The notes: a model not told the origin generated them from the letters alone. A DNA stretch of 64,000 nt from Roseburia hominis A2-183 (GCF_000225345.1 NC_015977.1:2959501-3023500), one strand, 5' to 3'; counted from the first letter of the stretch, positions 34,241-44,402 are shown. Translations and numbers: made by a program.

Positions 34241-36562
34241 ATGAAAAAATTATTTAACATTCTAAAAGAAAAGCTTGCACCGCTTTCCAGTAAGCTTCAA
34301 TCTCTGAAGAGCATTCTTCCGCAGAAGAAGCCACACAGTGAAAAATACTATAAACGGATTGCTTTCCTTAATAAGTATTCTCTTATTTTCCACTTTTTAT
34401 TAGCCTGTCTGTTAATTCTTGCCGTGGAGACGATTTCCAGACGGGACTTTGTGAGCGCTATAACTTTCATCAGCAATCACACGCTTGCATTCTTATATAA
34501 TGCGCTGATTATCTTTGCATCTCTATCCCTTGTCTATCTGACAAAATATCGTACACAGATGCGTATCTTAATCAGCGGTTTGTGGATTTTCCTTGGAACC
34601 GTCAACGGTCTGATTCTGTCAAACCGTGTCACACCGTTCAGCTACACAGACTTAAAATGTCTGCCGGATCTGTTCGCAATGCAGAACACCAACTATTTTA
34701 CAGCGGAGGAAGCAACCATGGTCGTGTCCGTTGTGGTTGCCTTCTTTGTCATTCTTGGTCTTCTCTTTGCAAAGGGACCCCGTTATCAGGGAAAACGCCA
34801 TACCGTGCTTGGTCCGGTCTCCATTGCCGCTCTGATTTTAATCGGTCTTCCGATTACCACACAGGCAGCACAGAGTTCCAACATTCTTGCTTCCTATTTT
34901 GCAAATATTGCGCAGGGCTACTCTGATTACGGTTTTGTGTACGGTTTTTCCACCAGTGTTGTCGGAAGAGGCATGGATAAACCGGAGGATTATTCCGAGG
35001 AAACCGTTGATGCGATCAACACCCTTGTTGATTCCGCCAGCAGCCCGACCACTGTTTCCACAGGCAGCGAGCCAAATGTTATCTGTGTTTTACTGGAGTC
35101 CTTCTGTGATCCTTACGAAGTAAACTTTTTAAATATGTCCGAAGATCCGATTCCGAATTTCCACAACCTTGAGGCAAACTATTCCACCGGTTACCTTACC
35201 GTACCGGTCGTGGGTGCAGGTACCGCCAATACGGAGTTCGAGGTTCTGACCGGAATGAGCATGCAGTATTTCGGTACCGGTGAGTATCCTTACAAGACGA
35301 TCTTAAAACAGACGGACTGCGAAAGTATTGCCGATGATCTCTCCCAGATCGGTTATGGTACGCATGTCGTACATAACAATACCGCTACTTTCTACAGCCG
35401 CAACAATGCTTTTTCCATGATGGGATTCGATACCTTTACCAGCAAGGAGTGCATGAACATCTCCCAGTACACGCCGAATGGCAACTGGCCGACTGATGAT
35501 GTGCTGGTACAGGAGACTGTAAAAGCTATGAACGCGACGGAAAACCAGTCCGATTTCGTATATACCATTACCGTGGAAGGTCACGGCGATTACCCGACCG
35601 AGAAGATTCTGGAAAATCCGGATATTCTTGTTTCCGGCGCCGCAGATGAGGCTTCCAACAACCAGTGGGAATATTATGTCAACATGATTCATGAAGTGGA
35701 TGACTTCATCGGAGATCTGATCACAGCGGTTGACCGCCGCGGAGAGGACACCATCATCGTGTTCTTCGGCGATCATCTTCCAACGATGGGACTCACCGAT
35801 GCGGATATGAAGTCCGGTGATATTTTCAAGACCAAGTACATCACCTGGAACAACATGGGGCTTGCAAAAAAAGATGCTGATCTGACCGCTTACCAGCTTC
35901 TCGCTCACATTACCGATCAGGCAGGTATTCATGAGGGAACCATGTTCCGTTATCATCAGACACAGACCGCTTCCGAGACCTATCTTTCCGGTCTGGAGGA
36001 TCTGCAGTACGATCTGCTGTACGGCAAACGCTACACCTACGGCGGAGAGGACCGCTACCCTGCATCCGACCTTGTGATGGATGTGGAGGACGTTACCGTC
36101 TCCTCTGTCCGCAAGAATACAAGCAACAATACCTTGACGGTGTACGGTGCGAACTTTACCAAGAATACGAAGATTTTTGTAAACGGCAATAAGGTTCCTA
36201 CCACGTTCCTGACATCGAACCTGATTACGACCAGCCTGGACAATGTGCAGAACGGCGATACCATTACCGTGAATATCCTCGGTTCCAAGAGCCTACTGCT
36301 CCGTGCCGGTACCGGCGAGGTTATCTACGAAGATCCGGATATTGTTCCGGAGACAGAAGATCCGACCGAGATTCCGGAGACGTCCGCTACCGAGATGAAG
36401 AACACAGAAACAGAAAACTCTGAAATGAAAAGCTCTGAGACCGAAAGTTCCGAGATGAAGAACACAGAAACAGAAAGCTCTGAGACAGGCAGCTCCGAAA
36501 CGACCTCCAAAGCCGACAGCTCAGCCGTCACTTCCGAAGCTGCATCAGATTCCAACAACTAG
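34241..36562 (+). CDS. LTA synthase-like sulfatase with C-terminal TIG-like domain
   Basis: The 773-residue protein has five N-terminal transmembrane segments (residues 40-210), then an alkaline phosphatase-fold sulfatase domain with LLESFCDPY, GAGTANTEFEVLTG (probable catalytic threonine) and FFGDHLP, as in LTA synthases and phosphoglycerol transferases that build teichoic-acid-type polymers outside the membrane. A C-terminal IPT/TIG-like domain (about residues 620-690) and a long tail of SEMK/ETE repeats follow, unusual for the family. The tail is probably disordered and may reach through the wall. A large palindromic repeat follows. Confidence 0.88.
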   Translation: MKKLFNILKEKLAPLSSKLQSLKSILPQKKPHSEKYYKRIAFLNKYSLIFHFLLACLLILAVETISRRDFVSAITFISNHTLAFLYNALIIFASLSLVYLTKYRTQMRILISGLWIFLGTVNGLILSNRVTPFSYTDLKCLPDLFAMQNTNYFTAEEATMVVSVVVAFFVILGLLFAKGPRYQGKRHTVLGPVSIAALILIGLPITTQAAQSSNILASYFANIAQGYSDYGFVYGFSTSVVGRGMDKPEDYSEETVDAINTLVDSASSPTTVSTGSEPNVICVLLESFCDPYEVNFLNMSEDPIPNFHNLEANYSTGYLTVPVVGAGTANTEFEVLTGMSMQYFGTGEYPYKTILKQTDCESIADDLSQIGYGTHVVHNNTATFYSRNNAFSMMGFDTFTSKECMNISQYTPNGNWPTDDVLVQETVKAMNATENQSDFVYTITVEGHGDYPTEKILENPDILVSGAADEASNNQWEYYVNMIHEVDDFIGDLITAVDRRGEDTIIVFFGDHLPTMGLTDADMKSGDIFKTKYITWNNMGLAKKDADLTAYQLLAHITDQAGIHEGTMFRYHQTQTASETYLSGLEDLQYDLLYGKRYTYGGEDRYPASDLVMDVEDVTVSSVRKNTSNNTLTVYGANFTKNTKIFVNGNKVPTTFLTSNLITTSLDNVQNGDTITVNILGSKSLLLRAGTGEVIYEDPDIVPETEDPTEIPETSATEMKNTETENSEMKSSETESSEMKNTETESSETGSSETTSKADSSAVTSEAASDSNN

Positions 36563-36567
36563 ATGCT

Positions 36568-37162
36568 AAAAGGAACTGCCGTAATAAGCATACCGTACTT
36601 TACTTTGATAAGTAATATTACAGGAAGCGCATGATGCAGATTTCGGGTGGAACTGCATATGAAACATTCGTTGGAGAAAAATGTGTGTATTTCTTCCAGC
36701 CGGATGACTGCATCTGATTCCGTGTCTCTTCCACGTTTGGACTCTCTCGGAGTGTGTCCGACAAGCCACAGACAATGAGCGGACTTTCTAGTGTCCCTAA
36801 TGGCACCGCTTCACAGACAATATAAAACCGCGCGAACCGAAACTCGTTGGCATCTGCTATTGAAAATAGGGCAGATGCCAATTTAGACATCGGCTTCGCG
36901 CGGTTATGTTTTGTTCATTGGTGCCATAAGGGACACACAAAAGTCCTAAAATTGTCTGTTGGCTTGCGGACACAGTCCGTAGAGTGCTCCAAACTTGGAA
37001 AGACACGGATCATCGCAGATGCAGTCACCGGCTGGTTAGAAATGCCGCATTTTTTGAACAGAATGTTCCATAGGCATTCCACCAGAAATCGCAGGGGCAT
37101 GCTTCTCATAATATTACTTATCACTCCAAAGAGGACTCTGCTTATTGCGGCAATTCCTTTAC
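36568..37162. repeat. Large self-complementary repeat, copy B (inverted orientation)
   Basis: About 595 bases: ends AAAGGAACTGCC...GGCAATTCCTTT pair, as do CGTAATAAGCA/TGCTTATTGCG and the centre CCGCGCGAACCG/CGGCTTCGCGCGG around 36865. It lies between the convergent LTA-synthase-like and CDF genes. Relative to copies A and C it is inverted; its reverse complement aligns with them over most of its length. Confidence 0.85.
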
Positions 37163-37181
37163 ATCCGCAATCTTCTTCGTT

Positions 37182-38348
37182 TTATTTTACATAGGCATGA
37201 TCAACCTTAATCTTCGGGTAGTAATTATCCCCCAGGCATTCCGTGACTCTTCCGCAGATCGCCGCAACCAGTTCCTCATCGCTCATCTTGAACTGGAACG
37301 GCACCAGCACATCGAAGATCAGGTTGGAATGGGTCGGACCGCTGACTACCCTAAAATCATGGATCGTAATCACATCATCTATTCCCTTTGTGATCGATAC
37401 GACAGCGGCTTTCAGTTCACTGACGTGCTCATCGGAGGTCACAATCGGGTCCATATGTATCGTCGCCTCACACCCCAGCTTCTCCCGCAGTTCATTCTCC
37501 ACGTTGTCAATCACATCATGTACTTCCAGAATATCGCCGTCTGCCGGCACTTCCGCATGCAGCGTCACCATCTTGCGCCCCGGACCGTAATCGTGCACGA
37601 TCAGATCATGGATCCCGCAGATCTCCGGATGCGACATGACAATCCGGTCGATCTGCATGACAAAATCCTCTGCCGGCGGCTGTCCCAACAGCGGATTGAG
37701 TGTCTCCTTCGCCGCGCTGATCCCCGCATACAGGATGAATACACCAACCAGCACACCGCACCATCCGTCGATGTGAAGTCCTGTAAAATGTCCGATCAGT
37801 GTTGCCGCAAGAACTGCCGTTGTCGCGCAGGTATCACTCAGGCTGTCGATCGCTGTTGCCTGCATTGCCGCGGAATCAAGCTTTTTCCCGATCATGTGAT
37901 TGTAAAAATACATATACAGCTTCACCAGAATCGACAACACCAGAATCACAACAATCAGTCCGGAGAACTCTGTCTCCTCCGGATGTACGATTTTGCCCAC
38001 CGAATCCCGGATCAATTCATATGCCATCAGAAGAATCGCTGCTGCCACCACCAGCCCCGAGATATACTCAATCCTGCCATGTCCGAACGGATGCTCCGGG
38101 TCCGGCTTTGTGCCTGCCAGCTTGAAGCCCGCCAGCGTCACGATCGAAGATCCCGCATCCGACAGGTTGTTGACCGCATCTGCCGTGATGGCAATGGAAT
38201 GGCTGATGGTACCCGCAAGAAATTTTCCCGCAAAGAGCAGTACATTGAACAGAATACCTACCACACCGCACAGCACACCATATTCTTCACGAATCTTCGC
38301 CTGATCGTTCTTCTCCTGAATGAATATCTTCGCCAATAATGTAACCAT
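37182..38348 (-). CDS. Cation diffusion facilitator
   Basis: The 388-residue product is a CDF family divalent-metal exporter, probably for zinc, iron or manganese. The first half has six transmembrane segments, with the metal-site motifs DAVNNLSDAGSS, HPFGHGRIEY and DSLSDTCATTA; the second half is the cytosolic domain, here extended with a second regulatory region (TIHMDPIVTSDEHVS and KIKVDHAYVK). It is the only gene between the two palindromic-repeat copies on this strand. It lies 28 bases before the signal peptidase gene and may be co-transcribed with it. Confidence 0.9.
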   Translation of the reverse strand: MVTLLAKIFIQEKNDQAKIREEYGVLCGVVGILFNVLLFAGKFLAGTISHSIAITADAVNNLSDAGSSIVTLAGFKLAGTKPDPEHPFGHGRIEYISGLVVAAAILLMAYELIRDSVGKIVHPEETEFSGLIVVILVLSILVKLYMYFYNHMIGKKLDSAAMQATAIDSLSDTCATTAVLAATLIGHFTGLHIDGWCGVLVGVFILYAGISAAKETLNPLLGQPPAEDFVMQIDRIVMSHPEICGIHDLIVHDYGPGRKMVTLHAEVPADGDILEVHDVIDNVENELREKLGCEATIHMDPIVTSDEHVSELKAAVVSITKGIDDVITIHDFRVVSGPTHSNLIFDVLVPFQFKMSDEELVAAICGRVTECLGDNYYPKIKVDHAYVK

Positions 38349-38375
38349 AAAACTACCCCCTCGATCGCTTCTCCC

Positions 38376-38957
38376 CTACTCAAGCTTTCCAATATCATGC
38401 ACCGGCCAGTAGATCACTGCCGCCTTGCCCAGAATCTTATCCTCTCTCACATACGGATTCGTCCAGTATCGTGCGTCCCACGAATCATTCCGATTATCCC
38501 CCAGCATCAGATAAGAGTCTTCCGGCACCTCAAAATGATAATTCCCCGTCGCCACCGTCCAGTCCTCTTTGAGATAATCCTCGTCCAGCGGCGTATCCGC
38601 TCCGTCAATATAAATGTATCCGTCCCGGATATCCACGGTCTCGCCCGGAAGCCCGATCACACGCTTCACATACAGTTCTTCCTCGTTGTCCGGATAACGG
38701 AAAATGACAATATCACCGCGCTCCGGCGACTTGCTCCGGTATGCCAGACGGTTTCCGATCAGACGATCCCCCGGCATGATGGTGTTCTCCATCGACCCGG
38801 TCGGCACATCGGCATTGATGATAATATAATTTTTCAAAAACATCGCAACGGCAAGCGCGATTACAAACGGTATCACCCAGCTTAAAATCTCACGGATGAC
38901 CGCTTGTGCTGTCCCCTTTTCTCTTTTCTCTTCCTTTGGTTGATTCTGTTTTGGCAT
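38376..38957 (-). CDS. lepB: Signal peptidase I
   Basis: The 193-residue membrane protease removes signal peptides from secreted proteins. It has one transmembrane segment (residues 24-45), catalytic Ser55 (PTGSMENT) and Lys98 (YVKRVIGLPG), and the C-terminal box LMLGDNRNDSWDARYW. This is the usual Gram-positive form. ATG 38957 has an AAGAGAAAAG-type site upstream. The CDF gene follows on the same strand. Confidence 0.93.
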   Translation of the reverse strand: MPKQNQPKEEKREKGTAQAVIREILSWVIPFVIALAVAMFLKNYIIINADVPTGSMENTIMPGDRLIGNRLAYRSKSPERGDIVIFRYPDNEEELYVKRVIGLPGETVDIRDGYIYIDGADTPLDEDYLKEDWTVATGNYHFEVPEDSYLMLGDNRNDSWDARYWTNPYVREDKILGKAAVIYWPVHDIGKLE

Positions 38958-39124
38958 CTTTTTCCCTCTGTCTGCTTTCTATGTCTGCTTGTTATTGTAA
39001 CACACCTGACGGAAAATGAAAACGCATGATGGCATCTAATTCTAAAATGTGCTATGATGTCGGTATGCGCTGCGGGCATCCGTCCGCACACACATACGGA
39101 TTACTTTTGGAAAAGGAGTTCTTC

Positions 39125-40144
39125 ATGGAAACTTATAACGATCAATTATTTCCCCCCGCATTTCTTGTAAACTACACGAAGGAGCCTGCCGGCAGACAGC
39201 GTGTTCTCACCTACTCGCTCTTTCGTTTTCTATCCTGCGTGTCAGAAGAGCATCCGGATCTCGCACAATTCCTCGCAGATCAGGTTTCCTGCCCGTCGGC
39301 CGAGGACAGCTTTGAGACACTGGAGGATTATCTCTCTGCAGACGACTATTTCTCGCCTTCCATCGCAGCGGACGGCTTTGAACCGTTTTATCTGTATGCC
39401 GCCATTGTGCTGACTGCAGGGGTTCCTTTCGGCACCACCACACCAGTTATCAACTCTCTGATAGAAGATCATGCGCCAGAGGCTGCCAGCCTGCCTTACG
39501 CAGACGGCAATCTGCCGCTGGATGCCCTGCTCGTGGACTGCCGGAACTTCTACGCAGCACTCTGCCTGTGCCTGATGCATCACACGGACGCACTGGCTGT
39601 TTTGCTGCCGCAGTTTTTAAATGCATACCGTCCGGAATATCACTTCAGCTGCGAGTCTTTTGTTCTCTATGACTTTATGGACGAGTATTTTGAGCAGCAT
39701 GACTGTCTGCACCATCCGTCCTTTGTCCAGTTGACGGATACCCTGGTCGCTGCCACCTTAAACTACTACAACACCGATTTTGGCACACTTCTCGAGACCG
39801 AGATCGCCCAGAACCTTTCCGGAACCGGCTCCCGGTTTGCAGGGCTTAAGCGCTATGGCAGCGTGCGTCTGCCTGCCATCACTGACACAGATAAGGCATG
39901 CCATATGCTCGCCAACCTGTTCCGCTATGCCGCCCTTTACGAGCTGCGCAGCCATCTGTTTGATTTTCATCTGGATGAAGACCGCCTGATCACACTCGAC
40001 AACTGGCAGACGGAACTTCACTGGCACTATGTACAGTATGCGAATGTCTATCAGCTTGCGCTTGACTCCTTTCAGTCTGCTATACTCTCCAGAGAGCTGC
40101 TGCACCGGCAGTTTCTGCTTAATCTTTCCTGCCTGAACCTCTGA
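39125..40144 (+). CDS. Hypothetical protein, 339 residues
   Basis: I do not recognise this family. The 339-residue product is rich in aromatic residues, mostly helical by appearance, with no clear signal peptide or transmembrane segment; WQTELHWHYVQYANVYQLAL and SFVQLTDTLVAATLNYY are its most distinctive stretches. The start at 39125 follows AAAGGAG by six bases; a longer frame upstream lacks a site. A strong terminator follows at 40216. It stands alone between lepB and the chemoreceptor. Confidence 0.6.
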   Translation: METYNDQLFPPAFLVNYTKEPAGRQRVLTYSLFRFLSCVSEEHPDLAQFLADQVSCPSAEDSFETLEDYLSADDYFSPSIAADGFEPFYLYAAIVLTAGVPFGTTTPVINSLIEDHAPEAASLPYADGNLPLDALLVDCRNFYAALCLCLMHHTDALAVLLPQFLNAYRPEYHFSCESFVLYDFMDEYFEQHDCLHHPSFVQLTDTLVAATLNYYNTDFGTLLETEIAQNLSGTGSRFAGLKRYGSVRLPAITDTDKACHMLANLFRYAALYELRSHLFDFHLDEDRLITLDNWQTELHWHYVQYANVYQLALDSFQSAILSRELLHRQFLLNLSCLNL

Positions 40145-40215
40145 TTGCGCGTTCTGATGCAGTGTGACCCCTGCAAATTTTGCTTTATAAAATGCAGTTC
40201 TCTCTGCGTTCAAGA

Positions 40216-40260
40216 AGCGGCAGCCAGCCGATCTCATGATCGACTGGCTGCCGCTTTTTT
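40216..40260 (+). terminator. Terminator between hypothetical and chemoreceptor genes
   Basis: AGCGGCAGCCAG...CTGGCTGCCGCT followed by TTTTTTA, a 12-pair stem. It closes the plus-strand gene and may also serve the minus-strand chemoreceptor. Confidence 0.85.
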
Positions 40261-40292
40261 ATCTTCTATTATATTCTCTAAATGTTCTTCGC

Positions 40293-42368
40293 CTATTCTG
40301 TCTTAAATACGGCGATCTCGGTCTTAAGACCTGTCATATTATCTCCCAGGCTCTCCGCCGTGCCGTTTAAGTTCTCTACATTCTGCTCCAGACTTGCGGC
40401 AACCTTCTTCACCACTTCGGCGCTTGCTGCCGTCTCCTCAATGATAGAAGAAATATTATGTACTGCCTCAAGCGTATCCTCGCGCTCCTTATCGGCACGC
40501 TCCGTTCCGGCAAGAATCTCCTTTAATCCGTCAAACAGCTTATCCATGGCATCGCTCATATCCTGGAATACACCGATAACCTCACGCACTGCTTCGGTCT
40601 GCTGTGCAACCATCTCGCCCGCCTGCTTTGCGCTCTCGACGCTCACGCCGGTCTGCGCACTGATATTCTCCACATTATTGCGGATCTCTCCGGCAGCCTC
40701 CGCCGAATTGTCTGCAAGCTTACGGATCTCCTCGGCTACAACCGCAAATCCGCGTCCTGCCTCTCCGGCTCTTGCCGCCTCAATCGATGCATTGAGCGAT
40801 AACAGGTTCGTCTGCTCCGAAATATCTGTAATGACAGAAACAAACTGATTGATCGTCTCCGATTCGCGCTTCAAGTCTTCGATGCTTTCTTCCACCTTCG
40901 CGGTCACAGCTGTCGTCTCATTCGCGCGCTGTCCCAGCTGTTCGATCCGGTCCATACCTTTGCGGATCATCTCCTCCGCCTCAGACACAAGCGTCTCTAC
41001 CTCGCGCGCCACACGGTTGACTTCCTGAATCTCCTCGGAAAGCGTTCCCGTCTTGCTCACGCACTCCTGCGCATGTGTGGACTGCCGCTCCATGCCCTCG
41101 TTGATCTCACCGATCGCGTTTGCTATATCCTGCGAATACTCCTGAATAATACCGGATGCATTCGTCACTTCACCGGCAGATGCCGCCAGCTTATCCGTCG
41201 CCTGGCTGACCTTCTGCACCAGCTGCTTGTTGTGTGCGATCATGTCATTTGCCGCAGCAGCAAGTCCGCGGAACTCGTCGCGTCCCTTCACGGACACGGT
41301 CGTTGCCAGATTACCTTCCGCCACAACCTCAAGGCTTCCGGAAATACGCTTCATATTCTTGCGGATTCCGCTTGTCACTGCGGTTCCGATCAAAAGTGCA
41401 ATGATACTGGAGATCAGAACTCCCGCTATCGTGATCTGCTTAATGGACTCTGCCTGTCCGGTAATGACCTTTAACGGCACCAGTGCACACATCGTTGCCC
41501 CGGTATCCTCACTCTTGCTGTGGAAAAACAGATACTCTGTTCCGTTGTACTGCACCTGGCTTACGCCGTCCGTCTCACTCGCCTGCAGATAAAAATCCTT
41601 GTCTGCAAAAATCGTCTCTCCCTCGACCGGCGTTCCCTGTTCGTCTCCCGCATTGCGCTTCACTGCAAGCTCTCTGCCGCCTGCAGTCACGAATCCCACA
41701 ATGCTTCCGTCTCCCAGATTCAGTCCCTGCATGAACTCTGTGACTGCCTCCGCCTTGATGTCGATTACGATAACCGCCTTACCGTTCTGCGCGGTTGCCT
41801 GATATACCATAATGTATCCGGACGGGTCGATGCTCAGATACTCATCCAGCGCATTGTGATGGTCATCCCACTGTCCCAGCTTGCCATCAGCCGCCATCTC
41901 ATCCATGTACTCTTGGTAAATGCCCTTCTGCGCCTTGCTCTTCGTCGAGATCATCTGCAGATCGCCGGAAGGAATAATATAGATATTGCTGATATAGGAG
42001 TTGCCGACCTGGGAAGCAAGAATTCTTGTCTTCACCTGGTCAATCAACGCCCGCTTGGACGTTGGATCATTGTCGTAAATCCCCACAAAATACTTTCCAA
42101 GATCCGAATCCACCACGTATTTTAATGCCTCTGCACTGATGAACGAGTTGCTCGTATCGATATTCTGCAACGCCATCTCGATCGTCTGCTGCGTGGAATC
42201 GCGATAGGAACTGCTCATTCCGTCCGCCGCCTTGCGGTAGGAAATAATTCCAAGCACAATCATAAACAGAACCGGCACAAGAAAACACAGCACGATCTTC
42301 TCCCGGATTCCAAATGCCATCGTAACATTCGCGTTTCTTCGCTTTGCCTGCTTCTTCCCCTTTTTCAT
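40293..42368 (-). CDS. Methyl-accepting chemotaxis protein with extracellular sensor domain
   Basis: The 691-residue receptor has a transmembrane helix at about residues 20-42, an extracellular region of about 270 residues of dCache type (with [12 protein letters not shown] and GRELAVK), a second helix at about 310, HAMP, and a long signalling hairpin with [20 protein letters not shown] and [10 protein letters not shown] that contacts CheA/CheW. It senses an extracellular ligand and steers swimming. The start at 42368 follows GGGAGAAGG. Flagellar genes are not in the window, but motile Roseburia relatives fit. Confidence 0.93.
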   Translation of the reverse strand: MKKGKKQAKRRNANVTMAFGIREKIVLCFLVPVLFMIVLGIISYRKAADGMSSSYRDSTQQTIEMALQNIDTSNSFISAEALKYVVDSDLGKYFVGIYDNDPTSKRALIDQVKTRILASQVGNSYISNIYIIPSGDLQMISTKSKAQKGIYQEYMDEMAADGKLGQWDDHHNALDEYLSIDPSGYIMVYQATAQNGKAVIVIDIKAEAVTEFMQGLNLGDGSIVGFVTAGGRELAVKRNAGDEQGTPVEGETIFADKDFYLQASETDGVSQVQYNGTEYLFFHSKSEDTGATMCALVPLKVITGQAESIKQITIAGVLISSIIALLIGTAVTSGIRKNMKRISGSLEVVAEGNLATTVSVKGRDEFRGLAAAANDMIAHNKQLVQKVSQATDKLAASAGEVTNASGIIQEYSQDIANAIGEINEGMERQSTHAQECVSKTGTLSEEIQEVNRVAREVETLVSEAEEMIRKGMDRIEQLGQRANETTAVTAKVEESIEDLKRESETINQFVSVITDISEQTNLLSLNASIEAARAGEAGRGFAVVAEEIRKLADNSAEAAGEIRNNVENISAQTGVSVESAKQAGEMVAQQTEAVREVIGVFQDMSDAMDKLFDGLKEILAGTERADKEREDTLEAVHNISSIIEETAASAEVVKKVAASLEQNVENLNGTAESLGDNMTGLKTEIAVFKTE

Positions 42369-42646
42369 ATTGATAACCTTCTCCCTGTTTCTTAACATAT
42401 TACCCTTATTATAGCAAAAAACACAAATATTGCCATATATTTCTACGAAAAAGTACTTTATTTAACAAAATATAGCCATTTTGTTCAAAAAGCATACAAT
42501 ATTGCCTCTGCCTGGCTCCCGCTGCTAAAAAAGTGTTAAGTCTCTTCCTGGTACACTATGAAAAAATTAAAAAAAAGCGGCAAAATCCCCCTCCGTTTTC
42601 CTGGCTGTTATACTTGATGACAACTGAAACCAAAGGGGGATTTTAT
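42369..42646. other. Intergenic region with a CCCCC/GGGGG inverted repeat
   Basis: No gene is present here. AAAATCCCCCT at 42582-42592 pairs perfectly with AGGGGGATTTT at 42634-42644; the right arm covers the ribosome site of the small membrane protein gene. TATACT at 42609-42614 between the arms may be a -10 element, in which case the repeat acts as DNA and not RNA. The first 150 bases hold the chemoreceptor promoter. Confidence 0.5.
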
Positions 42647-42802
42647 ATGACAATCTTTGAACACATTTTTTCTGTGATCGGTATTCTTATCATTATCGGA
42701 GGTTTTATCTACGGAATCTATGATTCCTATTTTGAAGGCAAAGGCACTTCATCATCCAAAGCTTCCGCTTCAACCTCAGCTCAGACAACCGATGCCGTCT
42801 GA
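42647..42802 (+). CDS. Small membrane protein, 51 residues
   Basis: This 51-residue protein starts after AAAGGGGG and has a single transmembrane helix (FSVIGILIIIGGFIYGIY, residues 7-24) and a serine- and alanine-rich tail. Its family is not recognised. It is convergent with the OmpR-type regulator, overlapping its end by 22 bases. Such small single-span proteins often regulate membrane enzymes or kinases; here nothing more can be said. Confidence 0.55.
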   Translation: MTIFEHIFSVIGILIIIGGFIYGIYDSYFEGKGTSSSKASASTSAQTTDAV

Positions 42803-43503
42803 CTCTCAAGCATGCGGTAGCCCACACGCGGGATCGTGGTAATGTACGTCGGATCCATCGGGATCTTCTCTATCTTCTTGCGGATATTTGTCATATTGAC
42901 CCGCAGAATACGGCTGCCGCTGCTTGCATACGGTCCCCATATCTTCTCTAACAACATCTGATACGTCACCACAGTTCCCGAATTGAGGGCAAGACACTCC
43001 AGAATCCGGTATTCCACTGGCGAAAAATGAATCTCCTCCCCGGCAAGGCTTACCTGTCGTCTTGAAAAATCAATCTTCAGATCTCCTGCCTGATAAAAGC
43101 TTCCCTGTCCTCCCGGAATCCTTCTGCGCAGCGCGGTGTAAATTCTCGCCGCAAGCTCCTGCTCATGAAACGGCTTGACAATGTAGTCGTCCGCTCCCGC
43201 ATACAGGGCATTGACTTTATCCATATATCCCGTCTGTCCGGATACAACGAGAATCGGACAATCCGTCCACTCTCTGAACCACTGGATCAGACCAATCCCG
43301 TCCATATCGGAAAGCTGGGTATCCATCAGAATCAGATCCGGGCAGATACTGGTGCTCATCTCCATGCCGGAGCGTCCGCTGGTGGAAGTATAAAGCCTAT
43401 AGTTCTCCCGCAGCAGCACCCTGCGGATCAGATAAAAAATACTTTCATCCTCATCAATCAGCAAAATCTTTACTCTGTCACTTATTTGGTTTTTATAGTT
43501 CAC
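42781..43503 (-). CDS. OmpR family response regulator, orphan
   Basis: The 240-residue regulator has a receiver domain with the phosphorylated aspartate at residue 61 (LILMDTQL) and a winged-helix domain ending TIPRVGYRML. No histidine kinase lies beside it, so it is an orphan. Tandem 11-base repeats upstream of the ferredoxin gene less than 1 kb away have the spacing expected for this family and are candidates for its binding site. The small membrane protein gene overlaps its end on the other strand. Confidence 0.9.
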   Translation of the reverse strand: MNYKNQISDRVKILLIDEDESIFYLIRRVLLRENYRLYTSTSGRSGMEMSTSICPDLILMDTQLSDMDGIGLIQWFREWTDCPILVVSGQTGYMDKVNALYAGADDYIVKPFHEQELAARIYTALRRRIPGGQGSFYQAGDLKIDFSRRQVSLAGEEIHFSPVEYRILECLALNSGTVVTYQMLLEKIWGPYASSGSRILRVNMTNIRKKIEKIPMDPTYITTIPRVGYRMLESQTASVV

Positions 43504-43531
43504 TGAAACTGCCTCCTGTCATTACGTTTTT

Positions 43532-44029
43532 CTATATATGTAAGTAATTCAGAAAGCAATCTCCTTTCTTTCCATCTGTCTGGTGTATATAATAGATATT
43601 CTCCCAATGGTAAATCATGCGACATCCGTAACGGCGGCTTAGAATCCGGCAGACAACGCATACCAGAAGCATCACCCACACAACCACCGCCAGCAGTTTG
43701 GACAGCAGGCTGCGCATGCCCGCCTGCTCCCGCATGACGACTTCATCCAGCACGGAATGAATCATCGTGAACGTATCTGTGCAGGCATCCGGATTTGCGT
43801 CCCTTGCTTCCAGCAGCGTCTGTGCAGACATCATATTCTGCCAGGAACCTTCGTGCCTCATCTCTCCCGTCAGAGCAGCCTGCCCGTCTGCCACGCAGGC
43901 TGCAGCATTTCCACGCTCCGCCTTGCCTGCCGGATCCGGTACCACATAAAAAAAAGACAGCAGGAGAGCCATCGCCATCAGACAGCATACCAACTTATGT
44001 CTTTTGCTGTTCGCCATTTCTCCCACCAT
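43532..44029 (-). CDS. Hypothetical membrane protein, 165 residues
   Basis: Not recognised. The product has a signal-anchor-like helix (residues 14-30), a loop with DPDACTDTF and a second helix at about residues 112-132 (LLAVVVWVMLLVCVV), then a short basic cytosolic tail. It may be a small sensor or accessory membrane protein. Two starts compete: ATG 44029 and ATG 44017. It is divergent from the ferredoxin gene, and shares its intergenic control region. Confidence 0.55.
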   Translation of the reverse strand: MVGEMANSKRHKLVCCLMAMALLLSFFYVVPDPAGKAERGNAAACVADGQAALTGEMRHEGSWQNMMSAQTLLEARDANPDACTDTFTMIHSVLDEVVMREQAGMRSLLSKLLAVVVWVMLLVCVVCRILSRRYGCRMIYHWENIYYIHQTDGKKGDCFLNYLHI

Positions 44030-44097
44030 CCTTTCCGCATTTGCTAATTATTGTAACATATATTCTTTTTATATCAAACTTGTATTTGTAAAATCAT

Positions 44098-44144
44098 CTT
44101 TTTCTTAATTTCTTAGCGGTTTCTTAACGGCTTTTTCGTATATG
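44098..44144 (+). promoter_or_regulatory. Tandem 11-base repeats and -10 element before ferredoxin
   Basis: TTTCTTAGCGG at 44109 is followed directly by TTTCTTAACGG at 44120, with a partial TTTCTTAA at 44101 upstream. After eight bases comes TATATG. The spacing copies the PLD and citrate synthase promoters. It is probably bound by an OmpR-type regulator. Confidence 0.55.
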
Positions 44145-44219
44145 ACGCGTTTACACCGGCAACCCTAAACAGGTAACCATCATTCACCTCCCCCGGGAGG
44201 TTCACAGAAAGGATGCCCT

Positions 44220-44402
44220 ATGAAAGCAAATGTGATCGAAGGCTGTATCAGCTGCGGGCTGTGTGCCAGTGTATGTCCGGAGGTCTTCCGGATGAACGAT
44301 GAAAATGTATCGGAGGTCTATCATCAGCCGACGCCGGAACAGGAAGATGCCACGCAGGAAGCCGCTGACGGCTGCCCGGTGAGCGTCATCGAAATCGAGT
44401 AA
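44220..44402 (+). CDS. Ferredoxin, single [4Fe-4S] cluster
   Basis: The 60-residue protein carries one cluster, with CISCGLCASVCP and a fourth cysteine in GCPVSVIEIE, and an acidic middle. It is a low-potential electron carrier for anaerobic metabolism, for instance for hydrogenase or butyryl-CoA dehydrogenase/Etf. Its length fits monocluster ferredoxins of Clostridia. A good AAAGG site precedes it and a strong terminator follows. Confidence 0.9.
   Translation: MKANVIEGCISCGLCASVCPEVFRMNDENVSEVYHQPTPEQEDATQEAADGCPVSVIEIE

Noticed and set aside
37197..38339. A 380-residue plus-strand frame opposite the CDF gene
   Set aside because: It lies wholly antisense to a well-supported transporter and has no motif.
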